Shown here piece after piece: positions 22,142 to 32,792 of a stretch of DNA of 64,000 nt. Positions within the stretch are counted from its first letter, which is position 1. Each line of letters starts with the position of its first letter. The stretch comes from Macrotis lagotis (Eukaryota > Chordata > Mammalia > Peramelemorphia > Peramelidae). The translations under genes were made by a program, and so were the position numbers. The notes under the pieces were generated by a model. The model saw nothing but the letters and a program-made list of their open reading frames with translations. It was not told where the DNA came from and did not search any database. The DNA lies in NCBI RefSeq assembly GCF_037893015.1, contig NC_133665.1, forward strand, positions 37,568,246-37,632,245, in the 5' to 3' direction.

Positions 22142-23111
22142 ATGAGCAAAAATACTCCCAAAATGCTAATCATAAAAGCTACTTTAACTTTTTTAAATAT
22201 AGGGATGATAAAAAATGCCATCTCAGAAGAGATAATGACAAAATGCCTACCTGTGGTGTCATTGGGGTTTATGAATTGACCTCAAATACAAAAAAGAACT
22301 CTTGAAGAACTCAAAAAGGATTTTAAAAACCAAACAAAACAGGGATAAAATGAAGAAAAAAGAAATAAAAGTCATAATGGAGAATTATGAAAAATTGATT
22401 GAAGAAAACAATAATTTTAAAAGTAAAATTGACCAACTGGAAAAGGAAAGCAATTTATGAAAATAAAAAGGAAACACAAAAACTAACTGAAGAAAATAAA
22501 ATTCTAAAAACTAGAATTGGACAAATGGAAATGAATAACTATGAGATACCAAGATTCCATCAAGCCAAGACAAAAGGCTAAAATAAGATAAAATTGTAAA
22601 TTACCTCTTAGGAAAAAATAATCAATCTGGAAAACAGGTCCAGGAGAGATAATTTATGAATTATTGGTCCTGATCAGAAAAGGATCAACTGTACAATATC
22701 TTGCAGGAAATTATCATGGAGAATTGCCTTAATATCCTAGAACCAGAAGATAAAATAGTCCTTGAAAGAACCCCCAGAAAGAGATTTCAAATTAAAAACT
22801 CCAAGATATATTGCAATCAAATTTCAGAATTCTAAGCTAAAGGAGAAAACACTACAAACAGTAAAAAAAAAAAGAAGCAATTTAAATGCCAGGGAGCCAC
22901 ACTCAGAAATACACAGGACTTATCAACTTCAGCATCAAAGGATTGGAGAGCCTGGAATATTCCAGAGGGCAAAGGAGCTTGTATTACAACCAAGAATCAA
23001 CTGCCCTTCAAAATTCAGCATATTCTTTCTAGGGAAAGGATGGCTTTTTCAAAGAAATAGAGGACTTTCATGCTTACCTGATATAAAGACCAGAGCTAAA
23101 CAGAAAATTTG
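22142..23111 (+). pseudogene. L1 ORF1 remnant
   Basis: ORF1p is the coiled-coil RNA chaperone of L1. ATGAGCAAAAATACTCCC at 22142 is the likely start. Lys/Glu-rich coiled-coil pieces follow (for example TEENKILKTRIGQMEMN, 22486-22530). Reading the C-terminal domain at 22780-23111 needs a change of frame; the preserved blocks are one with PRYIAIKFQNSKLKE and one with QPRINCPSKFSIFFLGKG. Stops and frameshifts make it inactive. Confidence 0.75.
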
Positions 23112-23397
23112 ATCTTCAAATACACTCAAGAGATACATAAAAAGGTAAATGGAAATGGTTAGTCAAGAAGACTAAATTGTTTACATTCCTATACAGAAAT
23201 ACAATACTTGTAGCTCCTGAGAATTGTACTTCTCTTAAGACAATTGAAACGAATATACTTAAACAGAAGGTATGAGTAGAAATTGACTGTGATGTGATGA
23301 AACTTCTAACTCATTTGGACTTCTAACTCATGGGACATTTGAAGAAAGGTACTTGCAAAGGAGGTGTAGGTATAAACTGACTGTAATATGATCAATC

Positions 23398-23752
23398 TTT
23401 TTTCTTCCTTCTATTTATTTTTCCAACTACGTGAAATGGTAGCTTTCAACAATCATTTTTCTATGCAGCTTTGAGTTCAAGATTTTTCACCCTCCCTCCC
23501 TTCCCTACCCTCTTCCCTCTGAAAGAAAGCAATCTAATATAGGCCCTGCATATATAATCCTGCTAAATATAGATCTATATTAGTTATCTTGTGAGAGAAG
23601 AATTAAATAAAAATAAAAAACAATAGCAATAAAGAACATAATACATAAGGCAACCTTTAAAAATTGAAGATAGCAAGTTTTAGTCTGCATTTAAACTCCC
23701 CAATTTTTTTTCTCTGGATATGGATGGTATTTTCCATCACAAGTCTTTTAGA
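23398..23752 (-). mobile_element. 5'-truncated L1 tail, minus strand, inside the L1 spacer
   Basis: Starts with a T-rich end (TTTTTTCTTCC), then CTTTGAGTTCAAGATTTTTC, a polypyrimidine block, GAAAGAAAGCAATCTAATAT and GGATATGGATGGTATTTTCC, all in the order of the reversed L1 3' region. Flanks TATGATCAAT (about 23389) and TATGATAAAT (about 23758) may be a target duplication. Confidence 0.78.
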
Positions 23753-24399
23753 ATAAGATATGATAAATATTTGTATTGAGACAGTTGGAGAGATTGTACT
23801 TGAAAAGACAGTATAAATATAAAGTTATTATGATGTAAAGCTGCTTATGCATCTTGAGAAGTATACTTCTGTCAGGACAATTGAAAGGAGAGTACTTAGA
23901 GGGAGTGGGTACAAAACAGCTATAAAACAATTAGGACATGGAAAAAGGGATTATGCTAGGAGAAGAAATGGCATAAAAGAATAAACAACGCAACATAAAG
24001 AGGCATAAAGGATCTAATATAGTAGAGGGGAAAGGAGAGTGTGAGAACTGAGTAATTCTTATACTCAATAAATTTGACAAATAAAGGGAATAGCATTCAT
24101 TTCCAACTGAATTTAGAAATTTATCCTACCTCTTTCCTAGAGGGAAGTAGTGAAGTGGGGAGGGAGGGGAAAGAAAAGGAAATAAAGGGGTTATAAAAGG
24201 GAGGGGAAAGTAAAAGTAAAACAAGGGAGAATAAAAAGGGAAAGGAAAAGAAAAGGAAAGTAGCATGATAAGAGGGAGTGCAGAATGAGGAAGGCAGCAG
24301 TAAAAATCAATACACTGGTGAGGACATGTAAGGGGAAAGAAGAGAAAAAAAGTATAAATGGGGAAACAAAGATAGAAGGAAATACAAAGGTAATAATTA

Positions 24400-25708
24400 T
24401 AACAGTGAATGTGAATGGAATAACTCTCCCATAAAATGGAAGCAGATAGCAGAGTGGGTTAAAAATCAGAATCCTATAATATGTTGTTTACAAGAAACAC
24501 TTTTCAAGTAGAAAGATACCTACAGGGTAAAGGTAAAAGACTGGAGCAGGATATATTATGCCTCAGCTGATGTGTGAAGAGAAATAAAAAAGAACTAGAT
24601 ATAGCAATCAGGAATAGTAATCCTTATCTCAGACCAAACAAAAGCATAAATAGATCAAATTAAAAGGAATAAGGAAGGAAACTACATTTTTCAAAAAGGT
24701 ACCAGAGGCAAGGAAAAATATTAATATTAAATATATTTCCACCAAGTGGTATGACATCCAAATTCTTAGAAGAGAAGCTAAAAGAGTTAGAGGAATACAT
24801 AGATAGCAAAGCTACATTAGTGGAAGACCTCAAACTCCCTCAGAGGATTACATAAGTAGCCATAAAGATAAACAAGAATGAATATGGAAGTTAATAGAAT
24901 TTTAGAAAAGTTAGATATGATAGACCTCTGGAGAAAACTGAATGGGAACCAAAAGGAATAAACTTTCTTCTTTGTGGTACAGGGTACTTACACAAAAATT
25001 TACTATGCATTAAGGCATAAAAACCTCATAATCAAATACAAAAAGGCAGGCATATTAAATGCATCCTTTTCAGATCATGATGCAATAAAAATTACATGTA
25101 ATAAAGAATCTTGGGGAAAAAAGTAAAAATTAATTAGAAACTATATAAACTAATTTTAAAGAATGGATGGATAAAACAACAAATCATAGAAATAATTAAA
25201 AATTTCATCCATGACAATGACAATGATGAAACATCATACCAAAACTTGTGGGATAGTGCCAAAGCAATTATTAGGGTGAATTTTATATATCTAAATGATT
25301 ACATGAATAAATTAGAGAAAGAGAAGATTGGTGAATAGGTTATGAAGCTAAAAAAAGCTAGAAAAAGAACAAATTTTAAAACCCCAGTTAAATACCAAAT
25401 TAGAAATTCTGAAACTCCAAGAGAAATTAATAAAACAGAAAGTAAGAAAATTATTGAACTAAAAAATAAAAACTAAAAGTTGATTTTATGAGAAAAACAA
25501 TAAAATAGATAAAGCTTTCTTATTCTGATTTTTTTAAAAAAAGAAGAAAATGTAAAAATAAAACTAAAAAAAAGAAGAAAACTAAATAACCAGTATCAAG
25601 AAAGGAAAACAGTGAAATCACAATCAATGAAGAGGAAATTATGGTAATAATTCAGAGCTATTTTGCCCATATGCCAATATTTGACAATCTTAGTGAAAAG
25701 CAAATTAC
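24400..25708 (+). pseudogene. L1 ORF2 5' part (endonuclease to RT start), decayed
   Basis: ORF2p supplies L1 endonuclease and reverse transcriptase. Readable pieces: a VNVNGI-type N-terminus at 24407-24425, a CCLQETHF block (about 24483-24505, carrying the catalytic Glu), a MEVNRILEKLDMIDLWR stretch (24879-24930) and an SDHDAIK block (25074-25095) matching the endonuclease SDH motif. After about 25590 a segment with EITINEEEIMVIIQSYF leads to the RT but stops at 25708. Many stops and frame changes. Confidence 0.75.
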
Positions 25709-26355
25709 AAGGCACAGCTAAGATGACAGAGAGAAAAAGGGAACTTGCCTGAGCTTCCCCTCTAAACAACTTTTAAACAACTCAAAATTAATTCTGGAAT
25801 AGCAGAACCAGCTACAGGACAGGGTGAAACAATTTTCCACTCAAAGATAATTTAGGAAAACTGCAGGAATGGTCTGACTCACTCAAGTAAAAAGAGAGTA
25901 CTGCCCAGAGCATGCAGTATCCAGGCAAGCCAACATGAAGCCCATACTCCCAGCACAGGTCAATAATTGAGGCCCCCATAGTCCAAGGACAACAGGGTAG
26001 CACAATAGGCCAACTGTGAGACCTCCAACCATTGGCACAGCAGGTGTCGAATTACTATAGCATAGTAATTTAGTGTTTGATATGGTGACAGCTGGCTCCT
26101 AGTGCAAGAAATTTGGGACAGTACCCCCTGTACCCAGGAGCAGAACTCAACTTTAAAAGTAAGAAAATAGATTGGAAAATGAGCAAAAATAAAAATAAAA
26201 ACCTTGACCATAGAAGGCCACTATGGTGATAGGAAAGATCAAAATACAAACTCAGAAGAGGGTCACAATGATCAATGTCTTCATGCAAAGCCTCAAAGAG
26301 AAATATGAATTGATCTAGCCCAAAAAGAACTCTGGGAAGAACTCAATCAACTTAT
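25709..26355 (+). mobile_element. L1 5'UTR and ORF1 start
   Basis: Starts AAGGCACAGCTAAGATGAC. ORF1 begins near ATGAGCAAAAATAAAAATA (26179) and runs only a few dozen codons, with stops, to a KELWEELNQL-like stretch at about 26320-26352 where the strand of the L1 sequence flips. Confidence 0.72.
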
Positions 26356-26860
26356 ATTTTGATTCTTTATGATTCACTATATATGCTATCTTATTATCTA
26401 CAAAAAGTGAGTCTTGTATTTGAAAGTCAAAATTTCTGTTCAGCACTTGTCTTTTCATCAGGAATGTATGGAAGTCCTCTATTTCATTGAAAATCCATTT
26501 CCTCTCTCTGGGATTATACTCAGTTTTGTTGAATAGATGATTCTTGGTTTTAATCCAAACTTCTTACTTTTAATAATGTCATATTCTAAGCCCTCCAATC
26601 CTTTAATGTAGAAGCTGCTAAAACTTGCATAATTTTGACTGTGGTTCCTTGATATTTTAATTGTTTCTTTTTGACTGCTTGCAGTATTTTCCCCTTGGCT
26701 TGAGAGTCCTAGAAGTTTGCTGTAATATGCCTGGGATTTTCATTTGGGAATCTCTTTCAGGAGATGATAAGTAGATTTTTTTCAATTTCACCCTTCAAAA
26801 ATGCTATTTAGACTCTTTTTTTTAGGGGAGTCATGACTTTCAGGTGGTCCAATAATGTTT

Positions 26861-27047
26861 AAATTATCTCTCCTGGTAGCAGCAAGGTGGCACAGTGGAT
26901 AAAGCACTGGCCTTGGAGTTAAGAAGACCTGAGTTCAAATGTGACCTCAGACACTTAATAATTGCCTAGCTGTGTGACTTTAGGCAAGTCACTTAACCCC
27001 ATTGCCTTAAAATAAATAAATGAAATTTTTAAAAAATATCTCTTCTG
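26861..27047 (+). mobile_element. tRNA-derived SINE
   Basis: GCAGCAAGGTGGCACAGTGG head, GACCTGAGTTCAAATGTG, TAATTGCCTAGCTGTGTGAC and GGCAAGTCACTTAACCCC. Flanks AAATTATCTCTCCTGG (26861) and AAATATCTCTTCTG (27034) are an imperfect target duplication inside L1 ORF1. Confidence 0.9.
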
Positions 27048-27125
27048 AATCTATTTTCCAAGTCAGCTATTTTCCAGTGAGATATTTTACATTTTCTTCT
27101 CTATTTTTTTCATTCCATTGATTTT

Positions 27126-27296
27126 TGGGGGGGGGGGGGCAGGGCAAGGCAATAGAATTAAGTGACTTAAGATCATAAAGCTACATGAGGCTGGATTTGA
27201 ACTCAGGTTCTTCTGATTCCAGGACTGGTGCTCTATCCACTGTACCACCTAACTTCCCCTCCTTCCTCCCACCACTGTGCCACCTAGCTGCCCCTC
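27126..27296 (-). mobile_element. SINE, minus strand, with a duplicated head
   Basis: A G-run (27127-27139), CAAGGCAATAGAATTAAGTG, GGATTTGAACTCAGGTTC and TGTACCACCTAACTTCCCC form one reversed SINE. A second head piece, CACTGTGCCACCTAGCTGCC, follows at 27274-27294, so the 5' end is doubled. Confidence 0.82.
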
Positions 27297-27565
27297 TTTG
27301 ATTGATTCTTAATGTCTCACGGAGTCATTAGCTTTCACTTGCCCAATTCTAATTTTTGTTTTCTTTAGTGAGCTTTTGTACCTTCTTTTCCATTTGGCCA
27401 ATTCTACTTTCTGAGCAGAATTGTTTGCACTGGATTTTTGTGCCTCTTTTTCTATTTGACTAATTCTACTTTTAGGGAGTTGTTTTCTTCAGTGAATGTC
27501 CATTTTTTCCCATTTTTGTGCTTCCTTTACAAAATTACTGATGATGTTTTTTCATGATTCTCTTG

Positions 27566-27759
27566 CATAGTTCTCATTTCTTTTTTTCTTTTTTCTTTTT
27601 TTTTTGGTAAGGCAATGGGGTTAAATGACTTTCCCAAGGTCACAGAGCTAGGTAATTATTATGTGTTTGAGACCGGATTTGAACTCAGTTCCTCCTGACT
27701 CCAGGGCCAGTGCTCTATCCACTGTGCTATCTAACTGCCCCATAGTTCTCATTTCTTTT
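27566..27759 (-). mobile_element. tRNA-derived SINE, minus strand
   Basis: Body 27585-27740: T-rich end, AAGGCAATGGGGTTAAATG, AAGGTCACAGAGCTAGG, ACCGGATTTGAACTCAG and a head at CTAACTGCCCC. A perfect 19-bp target duplication, CATAGTTCTCATTTCTTTT, lies at 27566-27584 and 27741-27759. Confidence 0.95.
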
Positions 27760-27812
27760 GGGCAAGCCACTTAACCCCATTTGCCTTGCAAAAAAACCCT
27801 AAAAAATAAAAT
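27760..27812 (+). mobile_element. Detached SINE 3' tail
   Basis: GGGCAAGCCACTTAACCCC, ATTTGCCTTGC and an A-rich end: the last third of the standard SINE on the plus strand, starting exactly after the right target duplication of the preceding SINE. It marks a junction between the inverted ORF1 block and the plus-strand ORF2 block. Confidence 0.85.
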
Positions 27813-27916
27813 AAAATAACTGTAGATAATATAAAATACTTTGGAGTTGACATGCCAAGGAACTATATGAACACAGTTACAAAACGCTTTTCACACAAAT
27901 AAATTCAAACAAATTG

Positions 27917-28075
27917 AAAAATATTAGTTGGGGTGGCTAGGTGGTACAGTACATAGAGCAGCGGCCCTGGAGTTCAAATCCAGCCTCAGACATTTAATAA
28001 TTACCTAGCTCTGTGGCCTTGAGAAAGACACCTAATCCCATTGCCTTGCAAAAAACTAAAAAAAAATATTAGTTG
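27917..28075 (+). mobile_element. tRNA-derived SINE
   Basis: Body 27931-28061: GGTGGCTAGGTGGTACAGTA, GCGGCCCTGGAGTTCAAATC, TAATAATTACCTAGCTCTG and TTGCCTTGCAAAAAAC-type tail. Perfect 14-bp target duplication AAAAATATTAGTTG at 27917 and 28062, inside L1 ORF2. Confidence 0.95.
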
Positions 28076-29033
28076 CTAATGGATGGGTTCAATCAATATA
28101 ATAAAAATGACAATTCTATCTAAATTAATACTTACTCAATCCCACACCAAGCTATCAAAGAAATTATTGTAGAATTAGAAAAATCATAATGAAATTCATA
28201 TGCAAGAACAACCATTCAAGAATATCAAGGAAACTAGTGAAAACATATGTGAAAGAAAGTGACCTAGTCATACCAGATCTCAAACTGAATAATAAAATAA
28301 TAATCATCAAAACTCTTTGATACTGGCTAAGAAATAGAGTGAGGGATCAATGGAATATATAAGGTAGACAAGATGTATTAGTAAATGACTGATAATTTGG
28401 TGTTTGATAAAACCAAAGACACCAGCTTTGGGGACAAGAAATCATCCCAACTTGTCCCAACTATTTGACAAAAGTTATCAGGAAAACTGGAAAGTGGTAT
28501 GGCAGAAACTAGGGATAGACCAACATTTTTACAGCAAATGTCAAAATAAGATCAAAAGGGTATATGATTTAAATATAAATGATAAAATCATAAACAAATT
28601 AGAAGATCAAGGAATAGTTTACAAGCCAGATCTATGGAGATGGAAAAATTTTATAATCAAACAAGAGACAGAGATATAAAATGTATACATTAAAATGAAC
28701 AATTTTGATTATATTAAAATTAAAAGATTTTACACAACAAAATAAATGCAACAAAGAGTGGAAGGAAAGCAGAAAGTTGGAAACAATTTTTACATTGTCT
28801 TTGAAAAAGACCATATCAAGTATAAAGAATTGATTCAAATTTAAAGCCATTTTTATCATAAATGGTCAAACAGGCAGTTTTCAGATGAAAAAAACAAACT
28901 TTCTATTTTCATGGGAAAAAATGCTCTAAATAGCTGTTGATTAGAGAAATGTAAATTAAAATACTTCTGAGATATAGCCTATTACCTATCAGATTGACTA
29001 ATGTGACAGAAAAGGAAACTAATAAATGTAGAA

Positions 29034-29233
29034 GGAGATAAGGTCAGGGCAGCTGGGTGGATAGCGTACCCATCCTGAAATCAAGACCACCTAAGTTCAA
29101 ATTCAGTCTCAGTCACGTAACCCTATGACCTTACAAAAATCAAAAAGAAGAAGAAGAAGAAGAAGAAGAAGAAGAAGAAGAAGAAGAAGAAGAAAAGGAA
29201 GAAGAAGAGGAGGAGAGGAGGAGGAGATAAGGG
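29034..29233 (+). mobile_element. SINE with a (GAA)n tail
   Basis: Short diverged SINE (GGGCAGCTGGGTGGATAGCG, ACCTAAGTTCAAATTCAG, GTCTCAGTCACGTAACCC) ending in a long GAA/GAG array (29146-29222). Target duplication GGAGATAAGG at 29034 and 29223 shows that the array arose in the tail of the insert. Confidence 0.9.
29146..29226. repeat. (GAA)n/(GAG)n microsatellite
   Basis: About 15 GAA units, then irregular GAA/GGA/GAG units. Homopurine on the plus strand. Confidence 0.95.
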
Positions 29234-30046
29234 AAAATTAAGACACTAGTGCAATGTTAGTGAAGTTGTGAATTGATCCAACCATTCTGGAGAGCAATTT
29301 GAAACTATAGCCAAAGGGCTAAAATTTCTACATACCCTTTGATTCAACAATACAATTATTAGGTCTATATTACAAAGAAATAAAAAAAAATGGGGGTGAA
29401 AAGAACCAATTTGTACAAAAATATTTATAGCAGCTTTTTTTGTGGTGACAAAGAATTGGAAATTGAGGGGATGACCATAAATTAGGGAATGATTGAACAA
29501 GTTGTGTTATATGATTGTAATGGAATATAATTGAGCTATCAGAAATGATGAGAGGCTGACTTCATAAAAAGCTGGAAAAATTTATAAGAACTGTTGCAGA
29601 ATGAATTAGCAGAACCAGGAGAACATTGTACATGTAACAGAAATACTGTGCACTGTGACATAGCTATTCTTAACAGTACAATGATCCTAGACAATTGCAA
29701 AAGATTCATGATGAAAAATGCTATGCATTTCCAGAGAAAAAACTGGTTGGGTTGGGATGCAGATTGATGCTCAATATTTTTCACTTTCTGTATTTTAGGG
29801 GTTTTCCCCCTTGGAGTCAGTGTCTTCTTTCACAATATGACTACTATGGCAATGTAGTTTGCATGAGTGAACTTGTAGAGCCTATATCAAATTGCTTACC
29901 GTTACTGGAAAAGGAGAGGTCAAGAAGAAAGGTAAAAAAAATTTTTAAATGAATGTCTCTTTATAATTGTTTTACTACTTAATTATGAAAAAGTAAAATA
30001 TTATTAAGAAAGAAAAACTTATAATAAATTATTTGTTATTTTGTAA
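29231..30046 (+). mobile_element. L1 3' terminal region
   Basis: End of ORF2 and 3'UTR on the plus strand: AACCATTCTGGAGAGCAATT, GGGAATGATTGAACAAGTTG, ATGATTGTAATGGAATATAA and GCAGAACCAGGAGAACATTG are recurrent in marsupial L1 3' ends, and the reversed L1 at 53400-53800 has matching blocks. It ends in an A-rich region near 29990-30046. Confidence 0.8.
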
Positions 30047-30060
30047 AAAGGCAAATTATT

Positions 30061-31870
30061 GTTGAATCAGAAAGGGACTTCAATTTTTTTAAAAGACCCA
30101 ATGAATTATTACCATGGTATCAAATAAGGAATAATTATATTTGTAGGTGGGTGTCTGAATTGAGAAACAGATGAAACTAAGTCATTTGGCTGTGGTCATC
30201 CATTTAGTAACTATTAAAACCAGTTATTCCTTGAGACTAAAAAAAATCAATAGAAAATGAGAGAAAGTTGTCCTTCCAGTATAGATAAAGGAAGCTTCAT
30301 TTCCATTTTAAGGCAGAAAGTCATAATAGTAAAAACATCAGTGTTTTTCTTTCTTCTTTCAAATTTTATAGTTACTATAAATTCAGAAAGGTAAGTAAAT
30401 AGTTCTTAAATATAATTAGTGAGAAAAGACCAGTAAGTTTCATAAGAGCCATCACAATAATTGATCATTTATTTCCCAATAAACAATTAATCATACATCA
30501 TTCACAGAGTGCCAAAATTACGTATGCTTCAAAACATTCTTGGGGTCAATCTCCTTCTTGTTCTCCTCTCTATTTATACACTATTTGCAAAACTAATTCT
30601 ATCTTTTTGCTTTTATAGCTTTGGGTACTATTGTTGGCTGAAGCTCTTGAAGCACACACTGATTACAGGGAAATGCAATATACATTAGCTAAGAGCTCAA
30701 GTATTATACAATAACCTGAAATCAGGGAGACTTATGAGAGGCTAATAAGAGGAAGTAATGTAGAAAGCTACAGTCCTTTATTCTAAATTCAAGAAATACA
30801 TTACAAGATACATTTTAGGAGCAGGTAGCAAGTAGGGGACTTAAATACAGGGGAAAGGAAGGGGGAGGGGAAAAAAGAATTACATGGGGCAGGGGATGTT
30901 ACATCTTATAAGAAAAGACATAATTTTTAAAATTCAAAGTAGGAAATTCCAAACAAAACTAGCGTCCATTTTTTGTATAATAGTTGTGATTTTGCTCCAT
31001 ATACAATTAGTAACCCTACAAAAATAGTCATTTTGACATTTTTTCCATGTTAATTTTTTTTGCTTTCTCCACATTTTATGAGATATATTTATATCAATTT
31101 CAAAATTTTCAGCAAGAAGACTATTAACATTTCTACAATGAAATTTATACAAAATAATTCAGTAATGTAAAAACAAATGATATGATGAAGCATAATTATA
31201 AGTACACATTTATATGTGTTAATTCATTATATAGAACAATTGAAAAGAAAAACTCTTGTCTACCAAAGCAACAGAGCCAATTTACAGAATCTCTGCAATT
31301 TTAAAGAGAGGGTTAAGTATGACTTGAATTGCTGTCTTCCTGACTTCAAGACCAGATCTCTACTGATTAAATGAAGCCTCTTCCATGTTTGTGTGCATAA
31401 TACACATACATATATGTATACAATCATATACATGTACTTATGTATATGATAATATATACATATATTTAAAAGACATGTATGTTCATACATTCTATTTTGG
31501 GCTTTCTAGCCTTAATATAAAAAAAACCCTCTGCTTTCTAACACTGATCTATCAAAATATCCAGTTAATGTTTGTGAACATATTAACACATTTCCTACTA
31601 TATTTAGCATGGAGATGAAGGAGTGAAGTTAGAAAGTAGAGAGTAGTAGAGTTGGTGCAAGGAAAAACAACTTAAAGATTAGAAAAGGAACTGAGAGCAG
31701 GGGTAGGAAGAATAACTCTCGAATGTTCCGACTTCCTTATATCCAAATCTTTTCTGATCCTAGGTAATCTAGACATATGCACTTGCATTGTAATTCTATT
31801 GTCCACATAATATTGTACATGGTTTGTTCTATTTTTAGGAACCCATAGACTAAAAAAAATTAACTTAAGA
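30061..31870. other. Intergenic, nothing recognised
   Basis: About 1.8 kb of AT-rich DNA. Irregular ATACATAT repeats at 31395-31470. No gene, SINE or LINE identified. If the L1 at 21640 continued behind the inserted one, its ORF2 should resume near 30061; I do not see it. Confidence 0.5.
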
Positions 31871-31975
31871 AAAACAAAATCTGTGTGGCCTTGGGAAAGC
31901 CACTTAACCCCATTTGCCTTGTAAAAAAACCTAAAAGAAAAAAAAAAGAAAGAAAGAAAAAGAAAAGCAAAATCT
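31871..31975 (+). mobile_element. 5'-truncated SINE tail
   Basis: Body 31883-31962 starts GTGTGGCCTTGGGAAAGCC and runs through CACTTAACCCCATTTGCC to an A/GAAA-rich tail. Flanks AAAACAAAATCT (31871) and AAAAGCAAAATCT (31963) are the target duplication, so the truncation is original. Confidence 0.88.
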
Positions 31976-32792
31976 TTTGAGGCAATTTAGGATTTAGGTC
32001 AGAACCTTACAAGTTGAGTTTTACTCAAAATGATAATTTTTTTTAAAGAAACTGTATTGGGGCAGATCCAAGATGACAGCAGGAGAAGAGCCTCTCTTTG
32101 TTGCTCTCTCCAAAATATTTCAAAAACTTTAAAATTATGACTCTAACTAAATTTTCAAGAGACAGAACCCACAGAAAGATCCAGTGAGATAATTCTTCAG
32201 CCCAAGGTAAACTGGAAAATACTGGAAAAACTGTGTTCCATGGGATTGGAGGGGCAGCCATGCCAGAGCAAAGGAACTTCAACCTCCTGGGAACAGCCCC
32301 AGGGTGCCTAGGAGCAGCAGCTCCTGGCAGCAAAAGTATTTTCCTGACCTTCACCCAGGGAGCACCAAGCACAACTTGGAAGATCAGCGGGGACACCTCT
32401 GTCAGAGTGAGCACAAAGCATGGCTGCAGCAGCCCAGATCCAAGAAATGGAAGCAGGCCCATAGAGTCACCCAGCAGGAGCCTTCAGGCAGCTGCACCCT
32501 GAGTGCTCAGCCCACTGAAGGTAAGGGAGTTGGGGGTGGAGACTGCCGAGGTCTGTCCTCTGTCCCTGGAACAGGACTCTAGGGCTTTGACCACATGCAG
32601 ACCCTGGTGTCAGTCTAGACCCCCCCCCATAGAGCAGGGACCCCCCCACAGCCCTGTGGCAGAGGGTTAAGCTTGGTGTCATTCACAGACCAGGAGAGCA
32701 GTCAGAGCCTCATACTCCAAGGTGCTTGTGAAGGTGTCTCAATAATACTCAAAATACTCAAAATACCCCCAAACCAGGCACAGGCTGGGGAA

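Larger units (their letters stand above)
21640..25708 (+). mobile_element. L1 5' part (5'UTR, ORF1, start of ORF2)
   Basis: Begins with CCAGGGTGGAGCCAAGATGG, typical of an L1 5' end, followed by a 5'UTR to about 22140, a broken ORF1 (22142-23111), a long spacer and the first part of ORF2 (about 24400-25708). The spacer is interrupted by a reversed L1 tail (about 23400-23750). The sequence breaks at 25708, where another L1 5' end begins. The central reverse transcriptase part is absent. Confidence 0.8.
26356..27759 (-). pseudogene. L1 ORF1 in inverted orientation, interrupted by three SINE insertions
   Basis: In reverse, the coiled coil lies at 27310-27570 (Lys/Glu/Gln-rich heptads with IGQ-type repeats) and the C-terminal domain at 26430-26820, including a YSTKLSII-type block that matches the YPAKL region. 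SINEs interrupt it at 26877-27033, 27126-27296 and 27585-27740. Each SINE lies within what would otherwise be one ORF1. Confidence 0.72.
27813..29230 (+). pseudogene. L1 ORF2 3' part, decayed
   Basis: Continues L1 on the plus strand: a KYFGVDMPRNYMNTVTK block (about 27830-27885), a region at 28085-28330 matching the ILPKLNYL...RNRVRDQW section, then 28404-28679 with FDKSYQENWKVVWQKLGID and WRWKNFIIKQETEI. The corresponding segment of the L1 on the other strand is 54240-54757. SINEs split it at 27931-28061 and 29047-29222. Confidence 0.8.
25709..30046 (+). mobile_element. Rearranged L1 with an inverted ORF1 block and nested SINEs
   Basis: Plus-strand 5'UTR and ORF1 start (25709-26355), then ORF1 sequence on the minus strand (26356-27759), then a stray SINE tail, then plus-strand ORF2 3' part and 3'UTR (27813-30046). 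The ORF1 pieces are complementary: the plus piece ends close to where the N-terminal end of the minus piece begins. Flanks AAAAGCAAATTAC (25696) and AAAAGGCAAATTAT (30046) may be a target duplication for the whole unit, but the match is A-rich and has an indel. The central part of ORF2 is missing. Confidence 0.65.

Noticed and set aside
32043..32682. Four overlapping open frames of 71-139 codons
   Set aside because: They overlap on both strands in the GC-rich leader of the HAL1-type copy B, so none is convincing as a gene.
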